Positions 11,501 through 22,421 of a stretch of 64,000 nucleotides of DNA are shown piece by piece; positions within the stretch are counted from its first letter, which is position 1, and every line of letters begins with the position of its first letter. Source of the stretch: Ascidia mentula (taxonomy: Eukaryota > Chordata > Ascidiacea > Phlebobranchia > Ascidiidae); assembly GCA_947561715.1 (NCBI GenBank), contig OX387205.1, forward strand, positions 13,831,001-13,895,000, given 5' to 3'. Position numbers and translations under genes: made by a program. The notes beneath the pieces were generated by a model that was not told where the DNA came from, ran no database searches, and saw nothing but the letters and a program-made list of their open reading frames with translations.

Positions 11501-14500
11501 TGATGGTGGATTTTGTGTTTGTTGTCTCAAGATTTTGTTGCCATTCTAATACGTTAGTGGAAGAGATTAAATAAAACCAATTCGTAATTTAATTTTGTAT
11601 TTGAATATTTCATTTTTTTTATTGAACAATTTTTGCTTTACAGGGTTCAAGTTACCAAAGACATCAGGTAAGTTTATTTTGGTCACACAGTTTATTTCAG
11701 ATAGTATTTAAAATACTGTTTCTTTGTTTCTTTTAGATGTAAATTTTAGTGTGTCACTGTTGTGTGTGTAGTAATTTGTATTGTAGCACAGTTTCAGTCA
11801 GTAGATTTTTGTGCAATAAATGAGTGAGTGTTTAAATTAAATTAACCTCGTCACAGCAAAATTAGTTTTAAGATATACACTTTTACTTTGTATTTAAAAA
11901 CTACTTTTAAAAATAAGTGTAAAGATTTTGAATGTTGGTTACTCATGTATAACATACCATCATTTTTGCCCTGTTTCTTTAAAAACTGTTTCCACTAGAT
12001 TTGCATAAAAAGGTTTGTTTGTTAAAAATTTACTGGAATTACCCAAGTTTATGAAGATAGCTGCCAATGATTTGATTAATTGTGTACTTTGTACTGATGA
12101 TTCAGTTTGTATAAGCAAATATAAGTCTATTTAGGACAAACTCTACCCTGCAAGGTTATCTTCTCAATCAAATCATTGGAATATAATTGCAATCGAAATG
12201 TATTTTTAAATATTTAACAAAATAACTGTTAGGTAGAAATGTGTGCTAAAATCGTGCAAACGGGTGGCAAATATTAACCATACCATTGCTGCCTTGTACA
12301 AAGTGTAATAACAAATGTCCAACATTATTCGTGACAATGTAGACACTCTTTTCTGGCATCCGTGATTAGCACGGCTTTCCTCCAACCTGTGAAACAGTTA
12401 AGCGGTCGTATGAGAAAATTGTGAGTAACGTCTCCACCAGTTGAATGGTTTATTTTCGAGGAAACTTTGATTGTTTTGACTCCAGTGGTTGGAGCGTCAA
12501 ACCTCGCATGGGAAAACTGTAACTAAGTCCTTGGCCTTGACATTGTATGTTGGCATCAGGGGTCAAGCACTTTGTTTGACTGATTTTGGTATTTTACAAA
12601 CCCCTGGCACTTGTTATGTACACACTAATGGTTGTCATGCTTTATTAACAATGGATAAACTAAAAATAAATTATTTGTATTCATGCCTAATTTAAAACAA
12701 ACATGGTTGTGAATATACTAAAGTCCAGTCAAAAAAGTATCTAACTTGGGTCTGCCAAACAATGTATAGGCCAATGACCCAGTACAATGAACATTGATCA
12801 TTGTTGCCATGACAATGCATCTGTGAATCTCTGTTGGTCTCTGTAGTTTGAGTTCAAACCCTCTGAGACTTCTGTCTATTTAATGTGTTTATGATTTTGA
12901 AGGCTAAAGGAAGGGGCATGGTAAGTTGTCGAGTCTGCTGACTCCCTTTCAGGCAATCGATTGCACGAAAATCTTTTCCAGAAATTGCGCTTGAATTTTC
13001 TCCTTGTTTGATCTTTTTACTTCCTTAAGTTTCAGGTTTCGTGGCTTTTGTCTTAATTTGATTTTTAATTACTGGTTTTCACGGAATTTTTCAGCATGTG
13101 TGTGAAATTTTCTTTTCAATCTCCATGTGTGTGAGATGCAATTGCTTATGTATAATTTGGTCACTTTTCATCTACTTGGCCAATAAAAAATAATATTACT
13201 ATCTTTCACACTAATTGACTTCAAATATATTTCTTTAACAACTGCTTCAAATAATAAAATAATTAATTCAAATTCAACATTTTGTAGCAAGTTTGGTGCT
13301 ATGCTAGAATAAAAAAAAAATTTCTTCCCAATTTTTTGAAAAAACCTCCATCTGTACTTGAAATAACTGATTTATGTTAATTGTAAAATACATTCACTGG
13401 GAAAAAACAAGTAATATAAGTACTTTTTGTTTAAAGGGTAGTAAAATTAAAAAATATGCTGCTCTTTAGCAAAATCAGATCGACCAAAAATAAATAAATT
13501 GTGAAAACAAATTTAGTGGACTGTTGTAAGTCAAACATTATGTACAAGGTTAAACACATTTAAATCTTGTTTTTCACAACAAAAGGCGAATGATGACTGA
13601 AATATTTTCTATTGTGGAATCTGAATTATCACAATTGGTTGCGTTTGGTGAAGAACTTGATCCACTCAATTCTCTTAACATGCTTGTAGTCATCGGACAA
13701 CGTGTAGCACAAGCACATCAGGTTAGTAATTTTATTTTTTGAAATCTCTTTAGTGCAAATGCCCTTAACCTAATGCACTTTTCTTGAATGAGAAACAATA
13801 CATTACAAAACGCGAGAACATGGCTATAAGATATAGTAATTACAAAAACAAACTATTTTTGATCCTTTTTTCGTCACCTTTACCCCAATTTCATCTTTGT
13901 AGGACAACGATGGCTCATTCTTGGCCAAGATGTTGGGGAACTGTCTCATCGAAGTCAAGAGGAATTTCGACAACTTTGTGGTACTTCAATATATCTTCTA
14001 GTGAAATTCCGAGTAGTAGTTCTCACATTACAACTTTAAGCGTGTAGGAACGTGTGTGTATTGGAGTAGATCGTGTGTATTAAGGCATCATGGCACACGA
14101 TTTTTCGGTAATCGCATTTGCGCAAGGAGATCAGACATAAAAGTGTGCGACATAACCAATCTCGAGCTTTTTTATGAATGAAAAGTCTGTTGTTGCATAT
14201 AAAGTAAAGTAGTGGTTCTCATACGGCAGTAGCGCACTTACAACGCACCGAGTCATAGATTTGTTTCAATCCAATTCCAATGACTTAACTTGTTAGTTGT
14301 CTTCATTTTCTCTCCACAAAACTCCAGTTTTCAGGAGTGCGTCGCGATACATACATTGCTTATTGTTACGCAACAGTTTACGCAGAATGACCCAGCATTG
14401 AAAGACCTTTTTATTGTTTGGTTTCCGATAGTCAGCAAAATATTTGCAAATTTTAAGGCCTTGATTTTTTTTCACAGAGACACAAAGTGGAAGTAGTGGA

Positions 14501-16602
14501 GGACGCTCACCTTGGAAAGAACAAGAAATGCGGAATTCTTCCCTTCGTGCAAGAGTTTGAGGATTTTGTCGAACTTGCCGAGAGCATTTTCCGTGAAAGT
14601 GAGAGACGGAATGATATCGACAAAGCTTACAAGACCCTCATCAAAGCCGTATTCGAAGCGAGTAAGTAAAAGCACCGACTGGTAATTTCCCTTTATCATG
14701 TGATTTTAAGACGTATGAAATTTTATCATAGATTTTGTTAAAAACATTTTACCTGTAAAAGCTGAATAACCATGTATACCATCGCCTGACTACTGATGAA
14801 TAATGCATTAAAATTATGGACGTCGACTGCAAAGTGGAATGAATGGCCAGTTGGCCGAGACAACCGTAGTTAGTCATTAGCTGCACTTATGCACGTCGAG
14901 ACCTGATATCTCGATACTGTGCGCACTGTTTGCAGCTTACTGATCATTGGCCCATTTGCTACATAATAATAAAAATCAGAGTGTCGCAGCGGCAAATCAA
15001 AGTGTCATTTTGTATTTTTTTATCGAAAAACCTAGTTTGTATTTTACTAAAACATTGGTTTTTCTTCCACCTGACTCACAGTAAGGCACTTATAGACATT
15101 TTTGCTCATGGAATCGTAAGATTTTAATTCATAAATTTACCCCCAGTCGAACGGGTTGCGGGCGAGAGCCATAAGACGCCACCGGAAGTTGTGATGTTCA
15201 TGAATTATCACCACCTTCTTAATTGTCTGTCGAGCCTCAAAATCGCGTCACTCGACCAGGAGAAGAAAGATGTTAAAACAAGATACAACACCTACCTACA
15301 GAACTACGTCAACAGCATGCTGGGAAGGCCTCTTGAGAAATTAAGTGTGCGTACTTTTATTTTCTATATATCAGTTGCCATACGATATAGGCCGGTAATG
15401 GATACACTGTGTAGGAATCGACTAAACATTGCTTATTTGTACAGTGATATCAATTCCCAGCGATTTAAATGCGTTATTTTTTCAGGATTATAATGTTGTT
15501 TTTAAATCGGGATGTTATATCAAAAATGTTCACTAGGTTTGTATTTATTTATATATGAACCACTGAAATGCCACATCGCTTAGTGCACACATTGCTTCAT
15601 TTAAATTGATAAAGATTTAATTTTCATTTTTCTGTGATATTTTATCAGTTGCTCTTTTCTTTCTTGCAGAATTTCTTCGAAGGTGTTGAACAAGTAATAG
15701 AGACAGGTGTGCGACCCGAGGAAGTCGGATTTCAACTCAAGTTCAGCAAGCAAGAATTGCGTAAAAGCATCAAGGAATACAGTGGGAAGGATGTTAAGAA
15801 GGGGTTGGAATCGTTGCACCACAAAATCGTCAAACACACGGCTGAGAATGAGAACCGATTACTCAGGGTAAAAAGTAGTTGTTTGCTGATCCAAGGTATA
15901 TGGCAGAGGTCGGTCGCATCCAGCCCGCCCAGCAAAAATATCAGGCTCTTGGCCTATTACGAATTGCAGCTGCTGTATGACCCTACCATTGGTGTTGCAG
16001 TATATAGTACATAGTAATATAATCCGTTATTAACAGTCATGAAAACGACATTGTCTGAGGACAGAATATATCGACCCGCTGATACATTGCAGAGTATCGT
16101 TGGTTTTTTGAAATACGATTCTCATGAAAAAAGTTGTTGGTTAATAATCTTTTGTGTAATTTGTAATTAGTTGTATTTAATTAAACTGAAAGATTTGTGT
16201 ACAATTTTTACACTGAAACGAATTGCTGTTGGATTCTACAAATTCAAACTCTAACTTTTACCATCGTTGTACAGTAAAAATATTCGCTACAGAGGAAAAG
16301 ACAAATTAGATTAAATACATTTGCACAGATTAGAAAAAGCCCAAAACCAACTTGTGTTTTACGATAAACTGCTTTAATTACTGAACCGTGTTGCATATGC
16401 ATGACTGACTCCACTGTCTACTTAACCGTGCGTCCATTGTTTCTTGCAGGTTGTTTGGCAACACATGCAGGAGGAATTCATCCGACAATACAAGAGGTTT
16501 GAGGATCTCATTTCCAAATGCTATCCAGACTCCAACATTAAACTCGAATTCACGATTGAGAACGTCCTCGATTACTTCTCAGAAATCGCATACAGCCAGT
16601 AA
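5584..16602 (+). CDS. EXOC1: exocyst complex component 1 (Sec3), 23 coding exons
   Basis: EXOC1/Sec3 is the exocyst subunit that tethers secretory vesicles to PI(4,5)P2 and small GTPases at the plasma membrane. Exons: 5584-5710, 5866-5996, 6088-6183, 6281-6350, 6435-6508 (start could be 6429), 6596-6751, 7065-7256, 7556-7688, 7936-8045, 8219-8368, 8710-8794, 9036-9149, 9948-10049, 10267-10376, 10439-10546, 10876-10940, 11644-11667, 13586-13721, 13903-13980, 14478-14661, 15147-15346, 15670-15867, 16450-16602. All junctions keep frame, giving about 931 residues (human about 894). The N terminus ([16 protein letters not shown]) and first four exons match the PH-like lipid-binding region. A coiled-coil region follows, then a Ser/Lys-rich variable linker (exons 12-16), then the helical C-terminal Sec3 region ending at TAA 16600. 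The donor of exon 12 (AAAA|GTAGAT) is weak and was chosen to keep frame. Orthology is read from remembered family similarity, not a search. Confidence 0.9.
11015..11429. mobile_element. non-autonomous hAT-type MITE inside an EXOC1 intron
   Basis: The 415-bp segment begins CATAGGCGCCTAGT (11015-11028) and ends with its exact reverse complement (11416-11429), a perfect 14-bp terminal inverted repeat. It is flanked on both sides by the same 8 bases, ATTGTGTG, as a target-site duplication. An 8-bp duplication and termini starting CA are typical of the hAT superfamily. There is no coding capacity. Two TGACGTCA palindromes lie near the right end (11355-11362, 11375-11382), followed by a C run. Perfect ends suggest a recent insertion. 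Confidence 0.85.
11668..13585 (+). other. longest EXOC1 intron (1.9 kb), no feature recognised
   Basis: This AT-rich intron separates the 24-nt exon from the [12 protein letters not shown]-coding exon. I see no terminal repeats, RNA gene or convincing open frame in it. A small repeat or undetected alternative exon cannot be excluded. Confidence 0.5.
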
Positions 16603-17231
16603 AGGGTATTTAACAGGAAAATACCTCCATCGAAAGTGCTTTACTGATGATCTTTCATTTTCACTTCTGGAATGTTGTTTGAATCGGGTGTTAAAAAACA
16701 CTCCAGTGTCGGTGTTTTTTTGAAGAAAATTTCGCTTGGAGTATAACTTCTAACATATAGATGTCGCGTTATAGTTTATATGCGGCCAAGACCGCACGGT
16801 AGCGGATTATTTATATTATTGTGCTCTGTTGCTTCGTATTATCTCCACTGATCTTCGTGCAATCACTTGACGCCAGATTTGCTTCCTTCAATATTCTGAC
16901 GAAATATACACGCGAATATCACAGGTTTTTCGCATGAAAAAGCCGAAGCACAGAAGAGAGACCGCAACGTGGAAAACCTGACTCGGCAGTAAATTGGGTG
17001 GCAATGTTACGGTTGACCTGTTTCGGTTACGCTGCGTCATGTTGGTGAGTTGCAAGAAACGCACCGCGCTCTGAGTGTAGATGCCTCCCACGGTAACTCA
17101 CCATGTCTTGTGTTAATTCACAGCAAAATGTTCAAATTTTGTATTTGAACTCACTGGGACCATGTGATCAGACACGAGCTTTGCAAGCGCTTGTGTTAAT
17201 TACGTAACTGGACAAAGATTTGCTACTAGGG
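16603..17231. other. intergenic DNA downstream of EXOC1
   Basis: This holds the EXOC1 3' UTR and spacer. Short open frames on both strands have no recognisable content. I see no RNA gene. Confidence 0.4.
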
Positions 17232-17416
17232 CAGTAATTCCCAACCTTTTTGTGGTTGCGTACCAATTGGAGGTAAAACAATTTCGACGCGTTTCACCTA
17301 GTTGAGTGTTATAAAGTAACATAGGGGATGAAGTACATACATTTTAAGATTACCTACGATGTTTTAAATTCCAACTATATCTGAAAAGTACGGAATGGTG
17401 CTCGCGGATAACACTG
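17232..17416. mobile_element. probable short hAT-like MITE remnant
   Basis: The left end CAGTAATTCCCAACC resembles common hAT termini. The right end reads, in reverse complement, CAGTGTTATCCGCGAGC, so the outer four bases and several inner ones agree. Flanks TACTAGGG and TACTATAG match at 6 of 8 positions, as expected for a decayed 8-bp target-site duplication. No coding capacity. The boundaries are tentative. Confidence 0.4.
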
Positions 17417-17577
17417 TACTATAGGGTATCCTTTATTATCAGTTGTTTATTTGTAAATACATAATACTACGTTCTGCATATACGCAGCCGTTAGCTGAAG
17501 CAAAGAACGCCCGCAGCGATCGGCTGGTTACAGTTGGTCGGTTTTACGTTTTCAGCGTTTACCGTTGCAGCAAAAAA

Positions 17578-17766
17578 ATGCCAGTCAAAATTCCTCGTCG
17601 CCAACACGCAAGGAATCGGGCGAGTCAGCAAGTTTGGTTCAGGGCGTTTCGCTTCTCTCGCCAACAACACGGCGAGAAGTTGTACGGACGAGCTGAAAGA
17701 CGGGAAATCGCCTGGTTTGGGTGTAGGGATTGCATAGTGTTGTTACTTAACTTGCCATCATGTTAA
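17578..17766 (+). CDS. candidate small basic protein (62 residues), unrecognised
   Basis: ATG at 17578 sits in an A-rich start context seven bases after an acceptor-like GTTGCAG (17564-17570), and the frame runs to a TAA at 17764-17766. AATAAA follows at 17782-17787. The product is Arg-rich with a hydrophobic C-terminal patch and matches nothing I know. A second frame across the same interval is also open to 17737, so this may instead be a non-coding transcript or chance. Confidence 0.2.
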   Translation: MPVKIPRRQHARNRASQQVWFRAFRFSRQQHGEKLYGRAERREIAWFGCRDCIVLLLNLPSC

Positions 17767-18348
17767 ACAGAGCAGGAAAAAAATAAAGCTTTCTTCTTGA
17801 ACAGGTTACAAATTAAGGACCGAGGGAGGCGAATTAAACATGTTTTTGCGGTTTGGGCAATTTGTTAACCGTGCTTGTTGGTACTCGTCAAAGACTTTGT
17901 GCAGCGAAAGGTTTTATAGTTGCGAAAGCTTACGTTTTTTTGCAACGACTTTGATATCACTCAGAATGTTTACAATATTTTGGGAGAATGTTTCCAATGG
18001 TCTGTACTGTTTCATTATCACTATGGTTGACTGTAGTTTTGTAGCAATAAACACATACTGAACTATGTGGTCACATGTTGTTGTGGGACAAGTTCGTACA
18101 AAAACATCTGGTTTTCCACAAGCAACAGATAATTGAACGCCAGATAATTTCCGTTAGAAGCGTTCTTTAGTTTTAGTTCGACATATTTGGTAAACAGAAG
18201 AGATTTTTGTGATCATGGATTCTTTCTAATTGCTGTTGCTAAATATATTTTTCTTTTTTTGAAATGTCCAGATCATTGTTTTCAAATAAAAACAGGTTGT
18301 TTGTCTAGTTGTAAAAGTGTGCAACTCGACGCCCAATAAAGACATAAC
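17767..18348 (+). other. spacer and ferroportin upstream region
   Basis: No gene is seen. AATAAA at 17782-17787 may end an upstream transcript. A TTGTTTGTCTAG acceptor-like site ends near 18309, about 39 bases before the ferroportin ATG. I found no CAGTG core of an iron-responsive element in the roughly 590 bases before that ATG, although the mammalian gene has a 5' one. Confidence 0.4.
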
Positions 18349-20100
18349 ATGGTCTCCACGTCGCTCATCATCTACATCGGGCACTTCCTATCATCATGGG
18401 GAGACCGGATGTGGTATTTCGCAATTCCGCTTTTCCTCCTGGATCTTGATCCTTCTTCCCTCTTCCTTACCGCGGCGTACGGCCTCACGCTTGCAGCGAG
18501 CGTCTTACTCTTTGCTCCTCTGGTGGGCGACTGGATCGACAAACGACCTCGCTTGTATGCAGTCACTGTAACACTTGTCATCCAGAACTTTGCAGTGGCC
18601 AGCAGCGCCATTATACTCATTATAAACCGGGAGTTAGGCGACCGTGAAGCAAGTTACGCTTGGGCTGTGCAGACCAGTGCCATTTTACTCGGAGCTATAG
18701 GACTTTTGGCCAGCACAGGGACGGGTATCATCTTACAGAAGGACTGGATCGTGGTTGTGTCCGCCGGAAAGACTGACTTCCTCGCTGATCTCAATGCAAT
18801 GGTGAGAAGAATAGATTTGGTCACCAAGATCCTCTCTCCGCTTGCCTGCGGTCAAATCATGGCATTGACGTCGTTGACAGGAGGAGCTTACTTTATTGTG
18901 GCCTGGAACATGTGCTCAATGGTGACTGAATACTGGCTTCTGAGAATTGTTTATAAACGCACCCCTGCACTCAAAACTAAGGGCGATCCAGACGAGGATG
19001 ACGAGGAAGCGGTGGAGATGCTTAAGAACGGCAATGGGGAGAACGACGAGAAACCGAAAAAGAAAAAGAAAAAGAAGGAAAAGAAAGAAGAGCCGGTTTG
19101 GCGTAAGATGTTCGGCTTCATAATTGTCATTAAGGATGGCTGGAAGTTGTACATGGCACAGAGTATCACCAAAGCTGGGGTCGGGCTGGCCTTGCTCTTT
19201 CTTACCGTTCTCAACTTTGGCTACGTCACCACGTCTTACGCATACAATCAGTGCTTCAGCGAATTTATGGTTGGAATTCTTCTTGCCGCCTCCGCTGTTG
19301 CCGGGATAGGCGGTACGTACGCATTTCCTGTCATGAGAACCAAACTGGGACTGGTAAAAACGGGTGTGTGGTCTGGGGTGTTTCAAACACTCACACTTGT
19401 GCCTTGTCTGATATCTCTCTTCGTGCCGGGAAGTCCGTTCTTTATCTACACTGGAGAATCTGCCTTAACATTAGAGGAAACCTTGTATGAGGTGCTCGAG
19501 AAGGAATTACAAATAGCCACAACCCCAGCCCTTGACTTTGTTCCGTTAAACGCGACCAACAACATGTCGATGCCAACGATGCCGAGTATCACAGAGATGG
19601 CTGAGGCATTTGCTACAACACCAGCAGAGATGGAAAATAATCACGGTCTGACGCCAAAGATCTTCTTTAAGTGTCTTAAGGGCATCACTCCTCCACCCTC
19701 TTTCCTCTCACTCTCGCTCCTCCTCAGTGGAATCATCATCGCCCGAGCCGGACTCTGGGGATTCGATCTCACGGTGACGCAGCTCATCCAGGAGAATGTC
19801 CTGGAAAAGGAGCGCGGGATTGTTAACGGTGTTCAGACCTCCCTCAGTATGTCCATGGATATGATTGGTTACATTCTGGTCCTTTTCCTGCCACGGCCAA
19901 AACAATTTGGTATTCTGGTAGTTGTGTCTTCTTTGGCAGTTGTGTTAGGGCATGCACTTTACGCTGTTTTCGCCTCCAAAGCCGAGCTTGCTGTTTTTGA
20001 TAAGGGTGGCGTCATCAACGCCAAGAAAAAGAACAAACCTTCCGCAGCCGAAACTTCTGCTGAGAACGGGGGAGACGTTGTGGAAGAGGTTGCAGCCTAG
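18349..20100 (+). CDS. SLC40A1: ferroportin, iron exporter (SLC40A1 family), intronless
   Basis: Ferroportin exports Fe(II) across the plasma membrane. The 583-residue frame (human 571) contains family hallmarks: GHFLSSWGDRMW (11-22), GDWIDKRPRL (60-69), QKDWIVVV (130-137), LNAMVRRID (148-156), TTSYAYNQ (294-301), and the FDLTVTQL and ERGIVNGVQ stretches of the C-terminal half. The central cytosolic loop (about 205-255) is acidic and then Lys-rich. The extracellular loop has NATNNMS glycosylation sequons. An in-frame TAA 12 bases upstream supports the start. The position of human Cys326, the hepcidin-contact residue, is Tyr292 here (codon 19222-19224). The whole protein is in one exon, unlike vertebrate genes. 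AATAAA is at 20190-20195. Confidence 0.93.
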   Translation: MVSTSLIIYIGHFLSSWGDRMWYFAIPLFLLDLDPSSLFLTAAYGLTLAASVLLFAPLVGDWIDKRPRLYAVTVTLVIQNFAVASSAIILIINRELGDREASYAWAVQTSAILLGAIGLLASTGTGIILQKDWIVVVSAGKTDFLADLNAMVRRIDLVTKILSPLACGQIMALTSLTGGAYFIVAWNMCSMVTEYWLLRIVYKRTPALKTKGDPDEDDEEAVEMLKNGNGENDEKPKKKKKKKEKKEEPVWRKMFGFIIVIKDGWKLYMAQSITKAGVGLALLFLTVLNFGYVTTSYAYNQCFSEFMVGILLAASAVAGIGGTYAFPVMRTKLGLVKTGVWSGVFQTLTLVPCLISLFVPGSPFFIYTGESALTLEETLYEVLEKELQIATTPALDFVPLNATNNMSMPTMPSITEMAEAFATTPAEMENNHGLTPKIFFKCLKGITPPPSFLSLSLLLSGIIIARAGLWGFDLTVTQLIQENVLEKERGIVNGVQTSLSMSMDMIGYILVLFLPRPKQFGILVVVSSLAVVLGHALYAVFASKAELAVFDKGGVINAKKKNKPSAAETSAENGGDVVEEVAA

Positions 20101-21008
20101 GAATTGAAATACCACGTGCATTTGGCACGGCGCACTGGTGTTTTTGCAACAGTTACAGCAAAGGATTTGTTCCTCGAACAGTTACTTTAAATAAACAAGC
20201 GTTAATCTGGGTTTCAACGAAACCTAAACGAAATTAGACCATTTTATTTTTGTTTACCAAATCGTGCATTTTTTGGAAAGAGTTCAACTGTACAAAATAT
20301 TTTCTTTTGTCAAACACTGCTGATCAACTGTTTAGCACAAAAACTGTCAACGTAGGCCTATTTCTGTAACTAATTTTCTTGACTTTCTTCTTTGATGTGT
20401 TACTGCCAATAACAGAGTGTTGTTTTGTGGTTTCGCTGTTGATATAGTAAAACAGACTACTAGCAACATATCAGTTTCTGGTTGTGGAATTAATGACATT
20501 TTAAAGCGCAGACCACGTATCAATTACCAAACTGTTTACTAACAACACACAGGGAATTTTCATAACTAAATCATGAAATAAGAAGGATTTTCCTTTGAAA
20601 ACCAATTTGTTCCACGATTAAGGGTCACGACCTATTGTTTGAAAAACTCTAAAATGTAGTACTTTATAGGGGGTGTCCCTCTAGGTGATTTTTTGTTTGA
20701 ACCTAATTTGTCGAAATGAAAGTGAAACGATACCCTGTACTTAAAACGTTATTTGTATTAACAAAAAGGAAATGTGAACTACAATGTAAGAAATTCCATA
20801 CTCCTATGAACAAGAGTGGAACGTGATTTAAATAAAACATTTCTTTAATGTTGGCCGCATGAGCGCACAGTTATTTGTAGTGTTCGCGCCAAAATGATAA
20901 TCAAAACAACGATGAGGTTTTGTTTATAAACTGATTCGAATGTTACATATTTGTTAGCACAGACTTTGCGACTAATGTGAAAATGAACTACATAGCACCG
21001 GTAACAAT
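20101..21008. other. intergenic DNA between ferroportin and RAD51C
   Basis: The first 100 bases are the ferroportin 3' UTR with AATAAA at 20190. The rest is AT-rich with no supported gene. It should hold the RAD51C promoter, and possibly an unrecognised 5' exon of RAD51C. Confidence 0.4.
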
Positions 21009-22421
21009 GTGTGTTTGATTATCGGTGTGTTTGGGTATTACGTGGAATGCATTAAATATATGCAAGGTGTGGTGGATAAAAATGTAGTCAAAATGTTTCA
21101 AACCGCAGCATCCGTTTTACAAAGCGAACTTTCCACCAAGAAACCCAAATACATTGTTACCTTTTGTCGTGAGTTAGATGGAATTTTGGGTGGCGGGATT
21201 CGAATTGGAAGTGTTACAGAGATTTCTGGAGAGAGCAGTTGTGGAAAGACTCAACTAGCTTTCCAGTTAAGCATCAATGTACAAATGAAACCACCTATTG
21301 GTGGTGTTGCTGGGGAGGCAGTATTTATTGATACAGAAAACACCTTCTCCACCACCAGATTGGTAGAAATAGCAGACTCTGTCGTACAACATTGCAGGGA
21401 TATTGGTGAAGATGAAGAGGGCAAATGTACAGTCGAACAACTTTTATCCAGCATTTACATGTTCAAATGCCTGAACATGGTGGAGCTTGTAGCTACCATT
21501 CACCAGATGAGAGACTTTCTTAAAGTCCACTCTAGAGTGAAGCTAATTGTTGTGGACAGCATTGCACATTGTGTCCGTGCTGAAGAGAATATTAAAACTA
21601 GAAACAAAATACTGAATGATTTTGCACAAATGTTTAGAGCTTTTGCAGAAGAAAATAACGTTGCTGTTGTTTTGATAAATCAGGTGACAACACGTTTTTC
21701 ATCATGCACTTCAAGTGGGATTATGGTCCCTGCTCTAGGCGCCGCTTGGAGCCATGTTGCAGACACAAAAATCATGCTGGTCAAGCAGAACAAAGTACGC
21801 TTGGCTTTATTATTTAAATCCTCAAGCCAGCCTAGAGGTGTTGCAAATTATGTCATTGTTAGAGATGGATTTCGTGATCCAGAAACTAAGCAGACAGGAA
21901 GTTCAAACTTTACAGAAGGTGTTGATGAAAAATGCAAAGAATCCAATTCAATTCCCAAACAGGTTATCAGTGATGAGTTTTTGCATCTTTCACAAAAGCT
22001 GCTGGAGGAATTTTGCCAAAACTTTGAAAATGAAAATTTAACATATGCTTACCAGAATACAATTGATAAACACGATGGTGAAACTAGTCAACAGATTATT
22101 TCAGAAAATAAACCTGTATTCACTGAGAATTACGTATTATGTGATCCATTTGGAAATTCCTCACAGAAAAGTGATGATGTATCGTTAACCCAAGTTAAGA
22201 AGTCGGACTCTTTCGCAGAAAAAAACAAATGTTTAGACCAAGGAAATACCAGCATGAAGCGCAAGAGTAACGACCTACAAGAACACGACGGTCAGTGTAT
22301 ACAACAGGCTACCAACATTGAAAACAAAATTGCTGAACCTGCGAGAGTATCTGTTAAATCTCCATCATCGCCTGTTCTCAAAATTGGAAATAATAGAAAG
22401 AGAAGAAAAACCAAGCTGTAA
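21009..22421 (+). CDS. RAD51C: RAD51C-like RecA-family recombinase, intronless, with long C-terminal tail
   Basis: RAD51 paralogues act in homologous recombination; RAD51C works in the BCDX2 and CX3 complexes. Counting from ATG 21009 (470 residues): KPKYIVTFCRELDGILGGG (45-63) leads into Walker A GESSCGKT (74-81), then GGVAGEAVFIDTE (98-110), Walker B LIVVD (179-183), VLINQVTT (221-228) and VPALGAAWSHVADTK (240-254), all typical of RAD51C. The first 28 residues are unlike the family, so ATG 21060 or 21093 may be the true start, or a 5' exon may be missing. The usual N-terminal helix-hairpin-helix domain is not visible. After the core (about 290) there are about 180 polar residues ending in the basic KRKRRK-like patch NRKRRKTKL, a likely nuclear signal. 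No introns, against nine exons in human. It converges on the serpin gene. Confidence 0.85.
   Translation: MCLIIGVFGYYVECIKYMQGVVDKNVVKMFQTAASVLQSELSTKKPKYIVTFCRELDGILGGGIRIGSVTEISGESSCGKTQLAFQLSINVQMKPPIGGVAGEAVFIDTENTFSTTRLVEIADSVVQHCRDIGEDEEGKCTVEQLLSSIYMFKCLNMVELVATIHQMRDFLKVHSRVKLIVVDSIAHCVRAEENIKTRNKILNDFAQMFRAFAEENNVAVVLINQVTTRFSSCTSSGIMVPALGAAWSHVADTKIMLVKQNKVRLALLFKSSSQPRGVANYVIVRDGFRDPETKQTGSSNFTEGVDEKCKESNSIPKQVISDEFLHLSQKLLEEFCQNFENENLTYAYQNTIDKHDGETSQQIISENKPVFTENYVLCDPFGNSSQKSDDVSLTQVKKSDSFAEKNKCLDQGNTSMKRKSNDLQEHDGQCIQQATNIENKIAEPARVSVKSPSSPVLKIGNNRKRRKTKL

Noticed and set aside
17750-18348. Iron-responsive element upstream of ferroportin
   Set aside because: I looked for the CAGTG loop core with flanking stem and found none in the 590 bases before the ATG; a far upstream 5' UTR exon cannot be excluded.
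18916-19386. Minus-strand open frames opposite ferroportin
   Set aside because: They are shadows of the strongly biased coding sequence, including the Lys-rich loop.
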